Below are positions 23,521 through 36,603 of a stretch of DNA of 64,000 bases, in pieces (the first letter of the stretch is position 1; every line of letters begins with the position of its first letter). Source of the DNA: Sipunculus nudus (lineage: Eukaryota; Annelida; Sipuncula; Golfingiida; Sipunculidae). Under the pieces are notes generated by a model, which was not told the origin of the DNA, made no database searches, and saw nothing but the letters and a program-made list of their open reading frames with translations. Where the stretch lies: assembly GCA_026874595.1 (NCBI GenBank), contig CM049314.1:27355729-27419728 (forward strand), read 5' to 3'. The position numbers and the translations under genes are program-made.

Positions 23521-26500
23521 GAGTAGGGATACCAATAATTTATAATCCACGTACAGTTGTCTTTATATAGCCAGAGGGGTCATCCCATAACCAATCTCTC
23601 TACATGTGCATAATATGAAAGAAATCTGTCCATTAGTTTTTGACTTATAATGCTTACAGTACTGTGAAGTGGCAATTATGGAGGTATTAAAAGGCGTAAA
23701 AACAAGAAAAGGATAATAGGTTACGCAACCAGTTTCCGGTATATAACAAGGCTATCCTAGATCTTCGGTCACCTTGATTTTTGGACCAGTCCATGCAAGC
23801 TTACTTGAGATATTTCAGAATTTGTGTTATTTTCAGCAAAAATGGACCTATTCAAGGTCAAGGTCACTCTCCTAGCATAGGTCATGACCCTATTTTAAAT
23901 AGGCTTCGTCCCCTAATCCATATCTATACAAATGTAAAGTTTGAAAAAGATCAGTGAAATATTGTTTGAGTTATACCGCTCACAAGTTTTTTCTGCGGCG
24001 GCGGCGGCGGGACCGTCGTGAAACCATAGTATCCCGACTTTGTCTGGGGATACAATAAAGTTAACAATAACAAACACATGTACCAATTTATGTACATAAG
24101 AACAAACATATAGGTCTGCAACTGTTTCTTCTAATTCAATATACATTTGATTGCTTTTAGTGATCACTTCACAATTGACACCTGCCAGTGTTGATATGGA
24201 GGTGTCTGGCAGGCCACATGCTGAACACCCCATACTGACTACTGAGCCAGTGCTCCTGATCCTGATTTCATGCACCTGCCAGCAGAACACCTGTGGATTC
24301 TCACATCACACAGGATGTGTATTTACTATTTACTAGCTGTATACCCAGCAAGAAAATGATAGTATAGACATAAAACATGCACATTTATACCAGCATAATA
24401 GACAGTATCTTGTTAACGTTAAGTTTATACTTAGAAGTTTAAAACATACTATACGAGGTTATCAGTGATAAAGTAGTGGATGTATACCCAAACAAGTCCC
24501 TTTATTTTCTTGAAATGGAGATTTAAAATGGAGATCCTTAGCCAATTATATTTATGTGATAAACCTTGATCCTTGGCTTAATTTGGCATTTTTTTATCAG
24601 TGTTTCTTTTTCTGAGATCACCAACTGGCATGATCTCCAGCATCAGTTGAAGGATAATTGTTTGGCTTGTACATTTTTAAGTGTACTCATGTTTCCCCAC
24701 TTTCCCATTTTTCCATTTTCTTTTTTACACCCACACATTCATTTTACCTATTTTGACCATATCTGCCTTTATTTTCACCTTTATCTGTCATATGTCCTTA
24801 TCAGCTATTTTAGTGAAATGTGTTATCATATGTTATCAGTTTCTATTTGTTATTTGCTTATTTTTGAAATAATTATCTATAATGTATAATGTTCAAAACA
24901 AAAAAAAGGGATTTAAATCCAGATTGTGTTAGCAGAACAATATTTCAAACATGATATATGAATAAAATATAACATGATAAACTACCTTCCTGTAAATATT
25001 AAAATATTAAAGTCAGAAGGCCTAAAAAGTACAGTACAAGAGAAATACATAGTACAGTTTCTACCCTTAAAGCGACTTAAAAGAAATAATATAAAATTAA
25101 TATGTGTTGTTAAATTTAATTTTTATGAAGCAAGCAATATTCTTTACCTTGTTACAGGATGGACATGTTACGGATGGGACAAAAAGATGTATTTTTTTAT
25201 CTGCTGTATAATAAATGCAACGGGCAGGCATACAAATTAGGTAAAACAGTTCAGGTTAGTGCTTTTTGCAAAAAGATTAAATGTTTATCTTCTCCCTAAT
25301 TTCACAGTGTTTTTCCACTGTTACGGATGGGACAGGTATGATTACAGAAATCTATCTTTTCAGATGAAATACTTTATTCTTATTTATTAAAGTAATATGT
25401 TCCCCAGACTCATATGAACAACTAGTTATTTCTTGGCACCACAGGTGCCACAGTATCCCCAGACAATTAATCCCTGCCCCCCCTTTCAAGACTTTCAAGA
25501 ATAGGCCTCCATCTTCAGCAGTATATACTGACACTTGGCAAGCGACTATGCTTTCTTCCATTTATTGATTCAAATAAAAAGCTGTGAACAAATTCATTTT
25601 CAAATGAGCATACACTATATCTGATGAGTATATATAGTAATGTTTTATACACGAATATGTCGTATTTAGCTATTTAATAATACACCTGAACATTTCCCTA
25701 TTTGGCCCATCTGGAACATGAATGTTATAATGTAACTGATATTTTATTAGTATTTTAAAATATATCATTTAAGCATGATCATTTAAGGGGGGGGGAGAGT
25801 GGTGATTAATTAACATTCCAGTGCACCAACTTTTGAACATTCTTAAATAAGATTTTGTGAACAACTAAAACATATCAGGCTATAGCAGTTTGTGAAAATG
25901 AGATCTATACTATTACCATGATCATTAGTTGGCTTTTTGACAAGCTGTTTACAGTTCAGCAGTTTACACTATCCATTAAATCCATTGTTTTTAAATATAT
26001 ACAAACGTAGTGTTCCCATCCCACAGGTGGAAGGAACTGAATAGGGGGGGGGGGGGGGGGAGGACAAGATTTTTAAAAACACCTTTGTACCTCTGTATAT
26101 TTTTCTTTATTTACCAGTAATAAATTTTATGCAGTTGCCAGAAGAAATATTGTCCCAAACAAATACTGAGAGGCAGGGAGTGAGGAAAGTTACAACACCT
26201 TCGCAAAAAAATACAGGATACAAAATTTAATCCAAAAGTGCTTACAGATAAAAAAAAGTTTTATTCATAATTATTGAATATTTCAAAACAAACATAGAGC
26301 TAGAAAAACAAAGCAAATCACTTTAATTCCCATTCTACTGAGGCAGAAAAAATACTGAACGAATGTTTGCATTAGATCCTCAATTTTTAATACATCAATT
26401 TTTTATTAATGGAAATTTTGGACAAAATTTATAACTTTTACTATACATTTACAGTATACATTGTATATCAATTATATTTGAAAATTTAAGTTGATTAACG

Positions 26501-26898
26501 ATTCTAAATTGAATTAACAATTATAGTTAATCTGCTCAGGCAAGGTCACATTATATACACAGATGTATTTATTTTTTCTTAAAATATATTTTTGAAATTT
26601 GCAAAATAATAAATATCGGAAATAACACTCGATTCAGGAAAAGTTCTATACATTGGATCGGAAACAAAAAGAATGCAATATATCTGGTTAGGATGGGGGG
26701 GGGGGGGGTCAGGGTTGCCACGTGATCCTACATTTGTGACAGCAGTGTTGCATCACTAATAAGTTCACCAAGGCAAGGCTGAGGGGACCAGACATGGCTG
26801 GCCTGTAGGTTCAAAATGTAAATACATTAGAGCCTCAAAAAACTTCAATAACTAGAATAATTTTTAAGCTTTGACTTTCAAATTTAAGAATTTAACAG

Positions 26899-26961
<63 letters not shown>

Positions 26962-27170
26962 CGACTGTGAAAAGTAAATCAAATGTTCTTACAAGAAAGA
27001 ACATCCAATGGTCAAACTTGGGCAAAATTTAAGGTACCAAATTTATATTTTTGCTTATATTTAAAACAAGAATACGGGAAGTCGACAAGCGACTACGTGT
27101 ATCCGCCAAAATCTGAGTAGGATGGGTAAAGTGAGGCATGGATTAAGTAGGAAGGGGAAATAGAGTTACA
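23521..27170. other. non-coding stretch with simple repeats
   Basis: It contains a TCAAGGTCAAGGTCAC motif near 23853, a (GGC)n-like tract near 23996-24010, poly-G runs (25788-25796, 26044-26060, 26696-26708) and a (TA)n tract at about 26901-26957. A 16-bp motif TGTTACGGATGGGACA occurs at about 25166 and 25319. No gene is recognised. Confidence 0.45.
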
Positions 27171-27174
27171 TGTG

Positions 27175-28660
27175 TTATATATTAGACTGGATGTCTGCCA
27201 CGTTAAAATGATTGTAGATGGCGCCACATGTTATTTGAACGAGAAACCTTCCAAGATGTATACGCAAGCAAAATTTCAGGTCGAAAAGGCAAACCACTGC
27301 AGAGATATGAGTGATTTTATCCAACAGCAGACAAACAGATGGACGCTGTGCAAAAATGGCTGCAGGTGGCGCCACCATTTTTGTGTATGTTATAAAGCTA
27401 TCCTAAAGCTATCCAATGGCTACAATTGTGTAATTTTTTTTTCCTGATTGGTCAAACGAGTCCGGAGATATAAGCATTATTATCTGCAGCGTGAATGTGA
27501 ATGAAGCTGGCGCCAACTGTCATAAAATCAAGAAAGCTATCTAAGATGTATACGCATGCCGAATTTCATGTAATTTGGTCAAACCACTGCAGAGATATGA
27601 GGGATTTTAACCCAAGGCAGACAAACAGATGGACGCTGTGCAAAAATGGCTAAATGAATATGCATGCAATGATTCATGGCAATTTGTTGAGATACTAGAG
27701 CTTTTGTATCAAATTATAAGTCATACTTGGGTGGTCTACTGAGCCCCATAGCCCAGAGCATATTGGTAACAGAGACCTAATTTCAGGTTTCCACAAAGAT
27801 ATTTTTATTGACCTCCAAGCATGTGAAGAGAGAAGATTCTAGGTCCAATGGTTACTTTTTGTGCCCTGTTAACAGATGACTGCATCTTTTAAAGTCTCAA
27901 AAAAGAACACAAATCATAAAAAATCGAAAAAATACAGGAGGCGCCACCAGTCAGCAGGAATTGATGTAACACTTAATGATGAATATGCATGCAGAGAATC
28001 ATGGCAATCAATGAACCATTTGTTGAGATACTAGAGCTTTTGTATCACAATTTTTGTTGTTCTTGGGGTACTTCAAAGCACTATAGCTCAAAGAATATGG
28101 GTAACAGAGAACTAATTCCAGGTTTTTTTGCAGAGACTTTTCATGGGCCTCCCTCCATGTCAAGAGAGCAGATTCTAGGTCCAGTGGTTAAATTATGTGC
28201 ATTGTTATCATATGACCGCATCTTTTAAGGTCTCAAAAATAGAGAAAAAGATCGTAAATAAAAAAAAAATACCGGTAGAGCCACCAGTCTGCAGAAACTG
28301 ATGAAAACTCCATGATCAAAATTTATGCAAAGAATCATGGTGATCAATGCATTAGTGGTTCAGATGCTTTAGCTTTTGTATCAAATTTTCCATTATTCTG
28401 GGGGGTACTTGGGAGCCCCATAGCTGGAAGAATATGGGTAACAGAGACCTAATTCCAGGTTTTAAGGAGAATTTTCATGGACCTCCCTGGATATCTAGTA
28501 AGAAGATTCGAGGTCCAGCGGTTACGATTTTTGCCCTGTTAACGGACCGACGGCCGTACGGCCGGATGGCCGGAGGGCCGGATGGCCAGACAGCGGGACG
28601 GACGACGGACAAAGGGTGATCGCTATAGCTCAGATGACTTACAGTCAGCTGAGCTAAAAA
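27175..28660 (+). mobile_element. composite element copy 3: minisatellite units, then ~330-bp units, then terminal palindrome
   Basis: Degraded ~276-bp units (palindromes near 27216, 27366, 27506; GACGCTGTGCAAAAATGG near 27341 and 27632) pass directly into ~330-bp units (27660-28540). A GC-rich 'ggacggacgacggacaaag' stretch (28597-28615) and the 31-nt near-palindrome at 28626-28656 follow, then AAAA. This copy joins both repeat types in one body, so the arrays at 4 kb and 20 kb belong to one family. No coding capacity is seen. Confidence 0.75.
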
Positions 28661-30600
28661 ATGATATCTTACTTGAAGCGAAATGTACTTGTCAAGATTT
28701 TTCACCATCCTGTTGCCCAGGACGTTTTCTATAGATTGAGGTATGGTTTAATTTCGCCCATCCCGTAGGAGATGAGGCACATCCTTTTAATTTGTTCAAT
28801 GTATTACTATATATATGTATTTCAAATACTAAGCACACTTGGAAAAAGATATCTCACTTGAAACGAAATATACCTCTTCAGAGTTTTAACTGGTTTTTAG
28901 CTGAGGTGTATAGGTACTGAATGAGGCGTCTCTTAATATTGACCATCCCATAAGCAATGGGGCACAGCCTGATGTTTCATGAAATGTATTACTATCTATT
29001 TTTTTAAATGGCAAACTTGGAAAAAATATATCTCACTTGAAATGCAATGTACCTCTCCAGAGCCTTCACCATCTTGTAGCCCATGGAGTTATATACAGAC
29101 TGAGGTGTGGTTAAATATTGCCTATCCTGTAGGGGATCAGCCACAGCCGGACAATTTTTTCAATGTATATAATATACACATTTTGATAAAAGATATCTCA
29201 CTTAAAATGAAATGTACCTCTCCAAAGTTTACACAATCCTGTAGCCGAGGAAGTTATCTATTGAATTGGGCCCCTCTTAATATTGACTATCCTGTAGGCA
29301 ATGAGGCACAGCCTGATAATCTATTCAATGTATTACTATATATATATTTTTGAAAAATTGCATACTTTGAAAAAAAATCTCACTTGAAACGCAATGTACC
29401 TCTGCAGTAATTTCACCATCCTGTAGCCGAGGAAGTTATCTACAGATTTAGATGTTGTTTAATTTTGTACATCCCGTACGGTAGGGGTGAGGCACAAACG
29501 GATAATTTGTGCAATGTTTGACTGAATATATATTTCATATACTATGCACACTAAAAAAATATATCTCACATGAAACGAAATGTACCTCTCCAGAGTTTTC
29601 ACAGGTATTTAGCTGATGAGGAAAGCTACTGAATGAGGCGTCTCTTAATTAATACCCTTTCCTGTTTACATTTATTTTAGATTTCCGACAAATTCTGACA
29701 TTATATAAATTTACATTAACAGTGATATCTTTTCAAGCTTTTTTCGTATCTTTATGAAATTTTCAACAGTTCCCACTAATCGGGTTTGCTGAAGATTACT
29801 GAAAGTCATTGAAACTTAAAAATAATATGCAATATTTTTGTCCTGAAAGAATCCATACATATCATGGCATTCTAGTTGCCCATTTTGAGTGCTCTTTAGT
29901 GGCCTGTAAACAACAAAGAGACTATCCTGTAGGCAATGAGGCACAGCCTGATTTTTGGTGAATTGTATTACTATATATATATTTAAAATACTATGCATAC
30001 TTTGAAAAAAAGATAACTCACTTGAAACGAAATGTACCTCTCCAAAGTTTTCACAATCCTGTAGCCCAGGGAGTTATCTACAGATTGAGGTGTGTTTTAA
30101 TATTGCCTTTCCGGTAGAGGACCAGACATAGCCTGACAATTTTTTCAATGTATTTATATATATAGATTTCAAATATTATCACTTGAAATGAGATATACCT
30201 CTCCAGAGTTTTAACAGGTATTTAGCTGAGGAGTATAGCTACTGAATGAGGCGTCTCTTAATATTGACTTGGAGATGAGGCACAGCCTGAAAATTTGTTA
30301 AATGTATTACTATAAATATATATTTCAAATACTTTTCACACTTTGAAAAAAGATATCTCACTTAAAATGAAATGTACCTCCTCAGAGATTTTCCATCCTG
30401 TGGCCCAGGAAGTTATCTATAGAATGCGTTGTGGTTTAGATTCGTGAATCCCGTAGGGGATGAGGCACAATCTGATATTATGATCTACAAAAATACGTAT
30501 TTTTAAAATCGCATGCTAACTTTCAAAAATGTTATCTCACTTGAAATGGAATGTACACCTCCAGAGTATACACCATACTGTAGCCTATTATTCGAAAAAA
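28661..30600 (+). repeat. ~180-bp satellite-like tandem array
   Basis: The landmark 'atctcacttgaaa.gaaatgtacctc' begins near 28670, 28851, 29030, 29195, 29378, 29562, 30012, 30178, 30355 and 30534, a typical spacing of 165-184 bp. A ~270-bp unrelated stretch interrupts at about 29650-29920. Other conserved blocks are 'catcctgtagccca.g.agttatct', 'gatgaggcacagcctgata' and 'caatgtattactatatatat'. The array begins right after the terminus of the preceding composite element. Confidence 0.85.
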
Positions 30601-30708
30601 GTTTGTAGTTTTAATGTTGTTTTTTATTAATTTATCTTTTAAGGAATATTCACATTTTAGTTTTGTCTTGTTCTCATTTTTTTCTGACATTCTTATGAAT
30701 GCATTTTT

Positions 30709-30710
<2 letters not shown>

Positions 30711-30753
<43 letters not shown>
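30711..30753. repeat. (GA)n microsatellite
   Basis: A 43-bp GA tract, followed about 55 bp later by a (TA)n tract (30809-30847). Confidence 0.9.
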
Positions 30754-30756
<3 letters not shown>

Positions 30757-30807
30757 TAGAAAGAACAATTGTATATATGTATGTACATATATATGTATAC
30801 ATACTAG

Positions 30808-30849
<42 letters not shown>

Positions 30850-30859
30850 CTTCTGAATG

Positions 30860-33210
30860 ATTATTATAATTTAATGTTTTGCCATAACAAAATTACTTTG
30901 ATTATTAATCATGATTTTTCAGGTGTTATATAATAAACATTTAATAAACTCGTATGCTTATTAAAACGTATTTATAAACTGCCCAGCAAGCGGAAACGCA
31001 CACTAGAATAAACGAAGGTAAACGGAGCGAAAGCGGAGAACGACCAGAATCTGGTTCTCGGTTCTGTTGCACTAACTTCCACGACGTGCATATGTGCTTG
31101 ATTTTAAAAATAGAAACAGCAAACATATATCACAATACATACGTATATACCAGATACACGCTATGTACCACAACCACCAATTCACAACGTTTCAGGGTAA
31201 CGATGTCAGTGAAGGGATGATCGATATAACTAACAGGTTTCGGAGAAGCAAATGTATCGAACAACATATGCTTACCATGGAAAGGGGAAAAAGTAAAATA
31301 AGCCAGTGATGAAACCACACGGTGTGTAACGTGATATGTTGTGGGGTGTCCTTAATTGGTGGCTGTGTAAAGCAAGGGATGCTGAGAAACGTGTCATGCG
31401 TCAGTGACTGTTCGTCCCTAATGTTAATACTGGTATTAACCAGAACAAGCTCTGCTGAAACTCCAATCACCATACTTAATGTCACGCGAAATGTACAGCC
31501 AACTTTTGGTAACTTCTCTGAGCAAACGAAATGCTTATTTTAATCATATATAATACATACTGGAGTTGGGACAAGTCTGCCGGGAGTATATGGGCCTGTA
31601 TTTTTTTCTGGTAGGCCTGTGAAACGAGTATGCATTTCGACAGTCATCATAATTGTTATAAAATGAAAGTCCTGGTGGTGAAGTTAAAATGATACGCGGG
31701 AGTGTTCATCAGGGCCTGCAAGTAGATGTATTGGACTGTGGTTTATTTCTTGATTATTATAATAAATTAAAATGAAACTTTGAATAGCATATCTTAGTGA
31801 TAAAAGGAAAATATATATGAAAAAAAAGGCAAAAACTTCTTTTCTTCAGGTAGAATTACTAAGACATGCCGGCTTGGTTTAGAGAGTACAGTTTCACAGA
31901 TAATTGCACATTTCTTTATATTTGTCTGAACCGATTAATAATCGATCATCGATTGGTTTGCCCAATTATGAAAAAAGTAACCGACTCTCACCAGTATTAT
32001 AAGGCAAGTTTAAATCAAGCTTTGTTAGAAATTACACCTTGATGCATCAGAATGAGAGTGTACACTTGACAGTCACACGATTGTTCTGTACTTCCAGCTG
32101 TATGAAGCTGTGTAGCTACATGGTTGAATAAAAATTCTCGGTCAGTGTATCATCAGGCTGGGCACATGAATTACATCTGGTTACTTCAATAATTTTAGGA
32201 ATTTCTCACTTACTTAGGGAAACAAACAGCAACATTTTTAAATTGAATTTGGTAAGTCAATTTGAGATGAGGCTGAAGTACTTTAAAGCATGTACGAAGA
32301 TGAAAACAAAATCTTTTTTAAAGTTATTTAAAAAAAAAAAACAAAAAAACACAATTTAATAGCAGGCAAAATGAACTGGAAATTAAATATACAAGAAAAA
32401 CACATTTAACATCATGTTTTTGTCATGATGCCTTTGAAACCTGCTTTCCAGCTTCCAGCTTGTATATGTATCTCTTAGTCAAGCCATTAATCTTGATTTA
32501 CCCATTGGAGTTCTTTGCTAGCAAGGTGACAGACACAGGGGTATTTCTGCAGTGTGATGACACATACACAGGCAGCCGCAGTAAGAGGGTAACTGTGGTA
32601 TCTGTTAATTATAGTATTGTACCTCAGGTACCTCAAAAGCGTATATGATAAAACAGGGTTCATATTTTATAATGTCCCATGTCATTATTGAAATGATAAT
32701 AGGCCTACATTTATAAGAATCCATTGGGATATAAAGTTATTATTTACTGATTCTCATGGTCACCCATACAAAGCTAACCAGCACAGAAGGATACACTGCA
32801 TGTATACTACATCAATATGCCACGTGCTGAGGCTGGTGTCAGTGTACATGATAAGCTTGGCCCTGGCTCATTCGCGTGACGTCACGGCTATTCCAAGGCA
32901 GGAAATAGCCTCACGGCAACCATGTGGGGGGTCTTGGGATGCGCCGGACGTATGCCGGCTAACCCACTACGCTGTAGAAAATAGTTTTTAAGTTTACCAC
33001 TGGTCAGTTAAAGATTCGTGCATATAATTGGTTATTTTAACTTGTTCAATAAACATAAGCATACACTTCAAAGGTCAGAGTATTATTATTTCAGCTGTTG
33101 ACAAGGCTTGATGAACGAAAATATAACATAAGCACGTGTAGGAGTTAAGCGATATTGGGAGGAGTTGTCAGTTGACAACACGGTCTGTCCATGGTAATGT
33201 GCGAGGGAGA
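30860..33210. other. non-coding stretch, no gene recognised
   Basis: Small open frames (31094-31309, 31322-31543, 32460-32648, 32800-32991 on plus; 31192-31485 on minus) have no features of a known family. Part of 32.4-33.2 kb may be the upstream region of the helicase pseudogene, but nothing in the sequence proves it. Confidence 0.4.
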
Positions 33211-33218
33211 TTGACAAA

Positions 33219-33349
33219 ATGACAAGTTGCGATTTTGAAAAACGCCTGACCTAAGCAACGCAGGAATTTTGCAAGGCCATGAAGAGAAGCAAATTGAAAG
33301 CACTGAAGGCCATTTATCAGAAGAACATTATTTGCGTGCTGCCTACAGG
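33219..33349 (+). pseudogene. helicase exon with first half of Walker A
   Basis: This exon encodes MTSCDFEKRLT, a stop, then ...SKLKALKAIYQKNIICVLPTG. It ends in GG before a GTGGGT donor, which fits the A that begins the next exon to make Gly. Confidence 0.75.
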
Positions 33350-33610
33350 GTGGGTTTTGTATACATTCCTTTAACATCAGTATTATTAGAATATTTAAAA
33401 GTAATATTTATTATGTATAATTATTTAAAGTAGAATGCAATATAATTACAATATATTATTAGGGCATATATATATTTATATATATCATATATAAATATTA
33501 TATATAAATTATATATATATATATATTAATTAATCATATATAAATATATATATATCATTCATAAAAGGTTTAGGTAATTCTTATGTGGAATTGTAATTAC
33601 TTGTAATTAT

Positions 33611-33704
33611 TTCTTCTGTAATAAAATGTAATTGGTAATTAAAAATAATACTTAATATTCTTCTGTAATAAAATGTAATTGGTAATTAAAAATAATACTT
33701 ACTA
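33611..33704 (+). repeat. 47-bp direct repeat
   Basis: 'ttcttctgtaataaaatg...aataatactta' occurs twice back to back with no visible mismatch, inside helicase intron 1. Confidence 0.85.
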
Positions 33705-34512
33705 GTTATTTTAATTATTAAAAACCAAAAAGTATAATGTAATGTCAATACTTTCCAATTACTTTATTTTAACAACATTTAGTAAATATTATCTTAACAG
33801 TTGACCCAAGCTGAGTACAAAGTCATATACTTAATAGGAACTCTTTTTTTATTCTTTCATCCATGTGAACAATTGACCTTTTTGGTTTGAAAAGTAAATT
33901 AAAAATATTTTTGGTATGAGGTATTGGGTTCACTACATTAAAATATATAATTAAATTATTGTATGTATGTTACCATATTTATTTTGTAGTTTACCTTCTT
34001 GCTTTTTTTAATTATCTTTTTAGGTACATTTTGGCAATCCAACCTTTACTATACATATTGTAATTTTTTTTATATGAAGAAAGTAAATAAAAAGTAGTTT
34101 TAAAGGTTATTATAATTTAATCATTATTTTGAGAAAATAAAGTAATTTGTAAGTGTAATGATTACTTTTCTTTGTAATTGACATAAACTGTGCATACATA
34201 CATCATATATTTATATAGATACTCATATATACCTACAGTCATAGGCTAGTTGTAGAAAAGATCCAACAGTGATATATGCTCCCAGGTGAAGTTATTTACT
34301 GTCAGCTCTTAGAAAATCAACAGTTTCTCCTGTCACTGTCAGGTAAACTCAATTGCTTGATTTTTAGATAAATAAGCTAATTAAGGGTTGGGGCAGCATT
34401 GTGTCATTGAATTCTTTTTTAAATTTTAGCACATTTGCATACCAGAAGTTTGATACATAAGTATTCTTAATTTTTAACCTTTTTGTATTGAAGTGCCCTT
34501 GATTTTTTTCAG

Positions 34513-34659
34513 ATATGGAGAATCCTAATATTTCAGATGGTCCCATTTTTGCGTGAGAAAGTTGTGGTGGTGGTCAGCCCATTGACTGGTCTGATAAAGA
34601 ACCAGCTCCTAAATCTTATAGCCAGCGTGGAATTAGTGCTTGTGGGGTATACACGGCAG
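34513..34659 (+). pseudogene. helicase exon with motif I remainder and motif Ia
   Basis: It starts after TTTTTTTCAG and ends before GTACTT. One base is missing in the 'GGAGAATCCTAATA' region, which breaks the P-loop GKS. The frame then reads LIFQMVPFL...VVVVSPLTGLIKNQL. Near the end the expected frame shifts to SQRGISACGVYTA. Confidence 0.75.
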
Positions 34660-36531
34660 GTACTTTTTGTTACTCATTTGAATGTAAATGGCTTATTATC
34701 AGTGCTTAGCCAATGTTCATTTTCTGGTAATTTATGCAGCTCATAAAATAAATTATTCAACTCTGTTTAAAATTTTTTTTAAAAAGCTTAATGAATTACT
34801 AAAAAAATACTACCTGTCAGATGTAAAAAAAAATACCAGTTTTCATGTATCACGGGAATTTAGTCACATCTGCTTAGTTTACCTGATCTAAAGCTATGTT
34901 GTAACCTTATAAATGGAAATAAAGTAATGTACAGCTGCCTCTTAGATTTATTTTTTAATTACATTAAACAGGAATTCAAATTTGGTATATATATATATTA
35001 TATACAAAAAGTGTAAAAATTCAATCATTCTAAGTATTTCATAAGTCATTTGTCACCAAACGTTTTGCCACAGGAGGTAATTGTTAACTGTTGGCCATAT
35101 AAGCTTCCTGTTCTTTTACCATATTAGACGTGTTGCAGCACAGGAGAAATTAGAAGACAAGGAGAGGTGTAGTGAGGATGAGTCCTCAAATGAATGTACA
35201 GTGGAGTAAAGTCAAGTGAGGATGAGGATGCACTCAGCCAGTTTGCTCTCACCAACACCTCTTTGGCTGACATCCCAAAAAATCAAATAATTTATATGCA
35301 CCCTAAAACAACCCACAAACCTGCCATACGAACAATTTTTGCAAAGGCTGAAAAAGCTGGGATGTGTGGCTGTTTTTGAAGTGCACTGCATTGCTGAATG
35401 GTAAATTTATTTTATTTATGGTGAAACATTTTCTAGTGTTTTAAAATATATATTGAATCTGGAAACAGAATGCACCGTGATTACTTGTTTATTGTATAAA
35501 TCACTTGACTGCTGCCTTATCTAAATAAATTATAAATATTATACATTTCACTTTAATAGGTAGCATCTTTAATTCTCCTCAATATGTCATTTAGTATGAT
35601 TGAACAGGTTTACTTGGAAATGTATATTACGCTGTGGATATAGATATGTTTGCATGAAATTATAGTTCCTGTATTAAGTAGTACATTTCTGCTTCTTGAT
35701 ATTCAATAACACTGTCAAATAAGTAACCCTATGTGGAATGTTATATCGCCAGTGGTTTGCAGGTGTAATAGTCAATAAATCGGTTGCAATTTGTCATATT
35801 TTAAACCCTGACAAGAACTATTCTGAACTACATGTAGCAGTCTGCATTGTTATGCTTTGTTATGACTGTTGTATGTCATCAGTGTAATTGTCACCTGGAA
35901 CTTCTAGTATAAGATGGATTATCAATGACCCCATTAAGAGAAATAGCCTGGATGAAAAATGGTTACCCCCCCCCCCCTCCCCCCTTCATAATTGTAAAGA
36001 GGTTTTTCTTGGTTTTGCAGGGGAAAGGAATTTAGGAAAGAATTCCAGAAGTTGGGTGAATTGCCAACCCTCTTTCCCTAAGCTTCACATGTTGCACTGA
36101 CTGCCACTGCAACTGAAGGCAACATTAAGATTATACCAGATTCTCTTGGCTACCAAGACCCAATAGTGATTAAAGCCAACCCAGACACAGCAAATATCAA
36201 ATATGAGGAAAACACAGAGTTTTATAAAAAAAAATTAATTCATCTTATATTTTTAGAATGCTGCTTCTAACACACAAAATGTTTATTTTAAAGTTTGTTG
36301 CAGGTTCCTCATCTATAGTATAATCTTCTACCTTTTAAGTTATATTTTCAAATGAAATGTGAGGAACCCATAAGAAATGTGTACTCAGTGTGGACTACAT
36401 TGCCAATATTTCAAACTCTAATTGAAATAAACATGAAAGTTTATATTCAAAGGCTATAACAGTACCGGTGTGTGCTTAATTGTACATTTTTATTGCATTT
36501 ATTTTAAGGACTGCAGTTTTCAACATTATAA

Positions 36532-36534
<3 letters not shown>

Positions 36535-36600
<66 letters not shown>
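36535..36600. repeat. (TA)n(GA)n compound microsatellite
   Basis: The TA tract runs directly into a GA tract. A poly-C run follows at 36662-36677. Confidence 0.9.

Positions 36601-36603
<3 letters not shown>

Noticed and set aside
30532-30856. Open frames with SLSLSL / ERERER repeats
   Set aside because: They come from the (GA)n microsatellite read on both strands.
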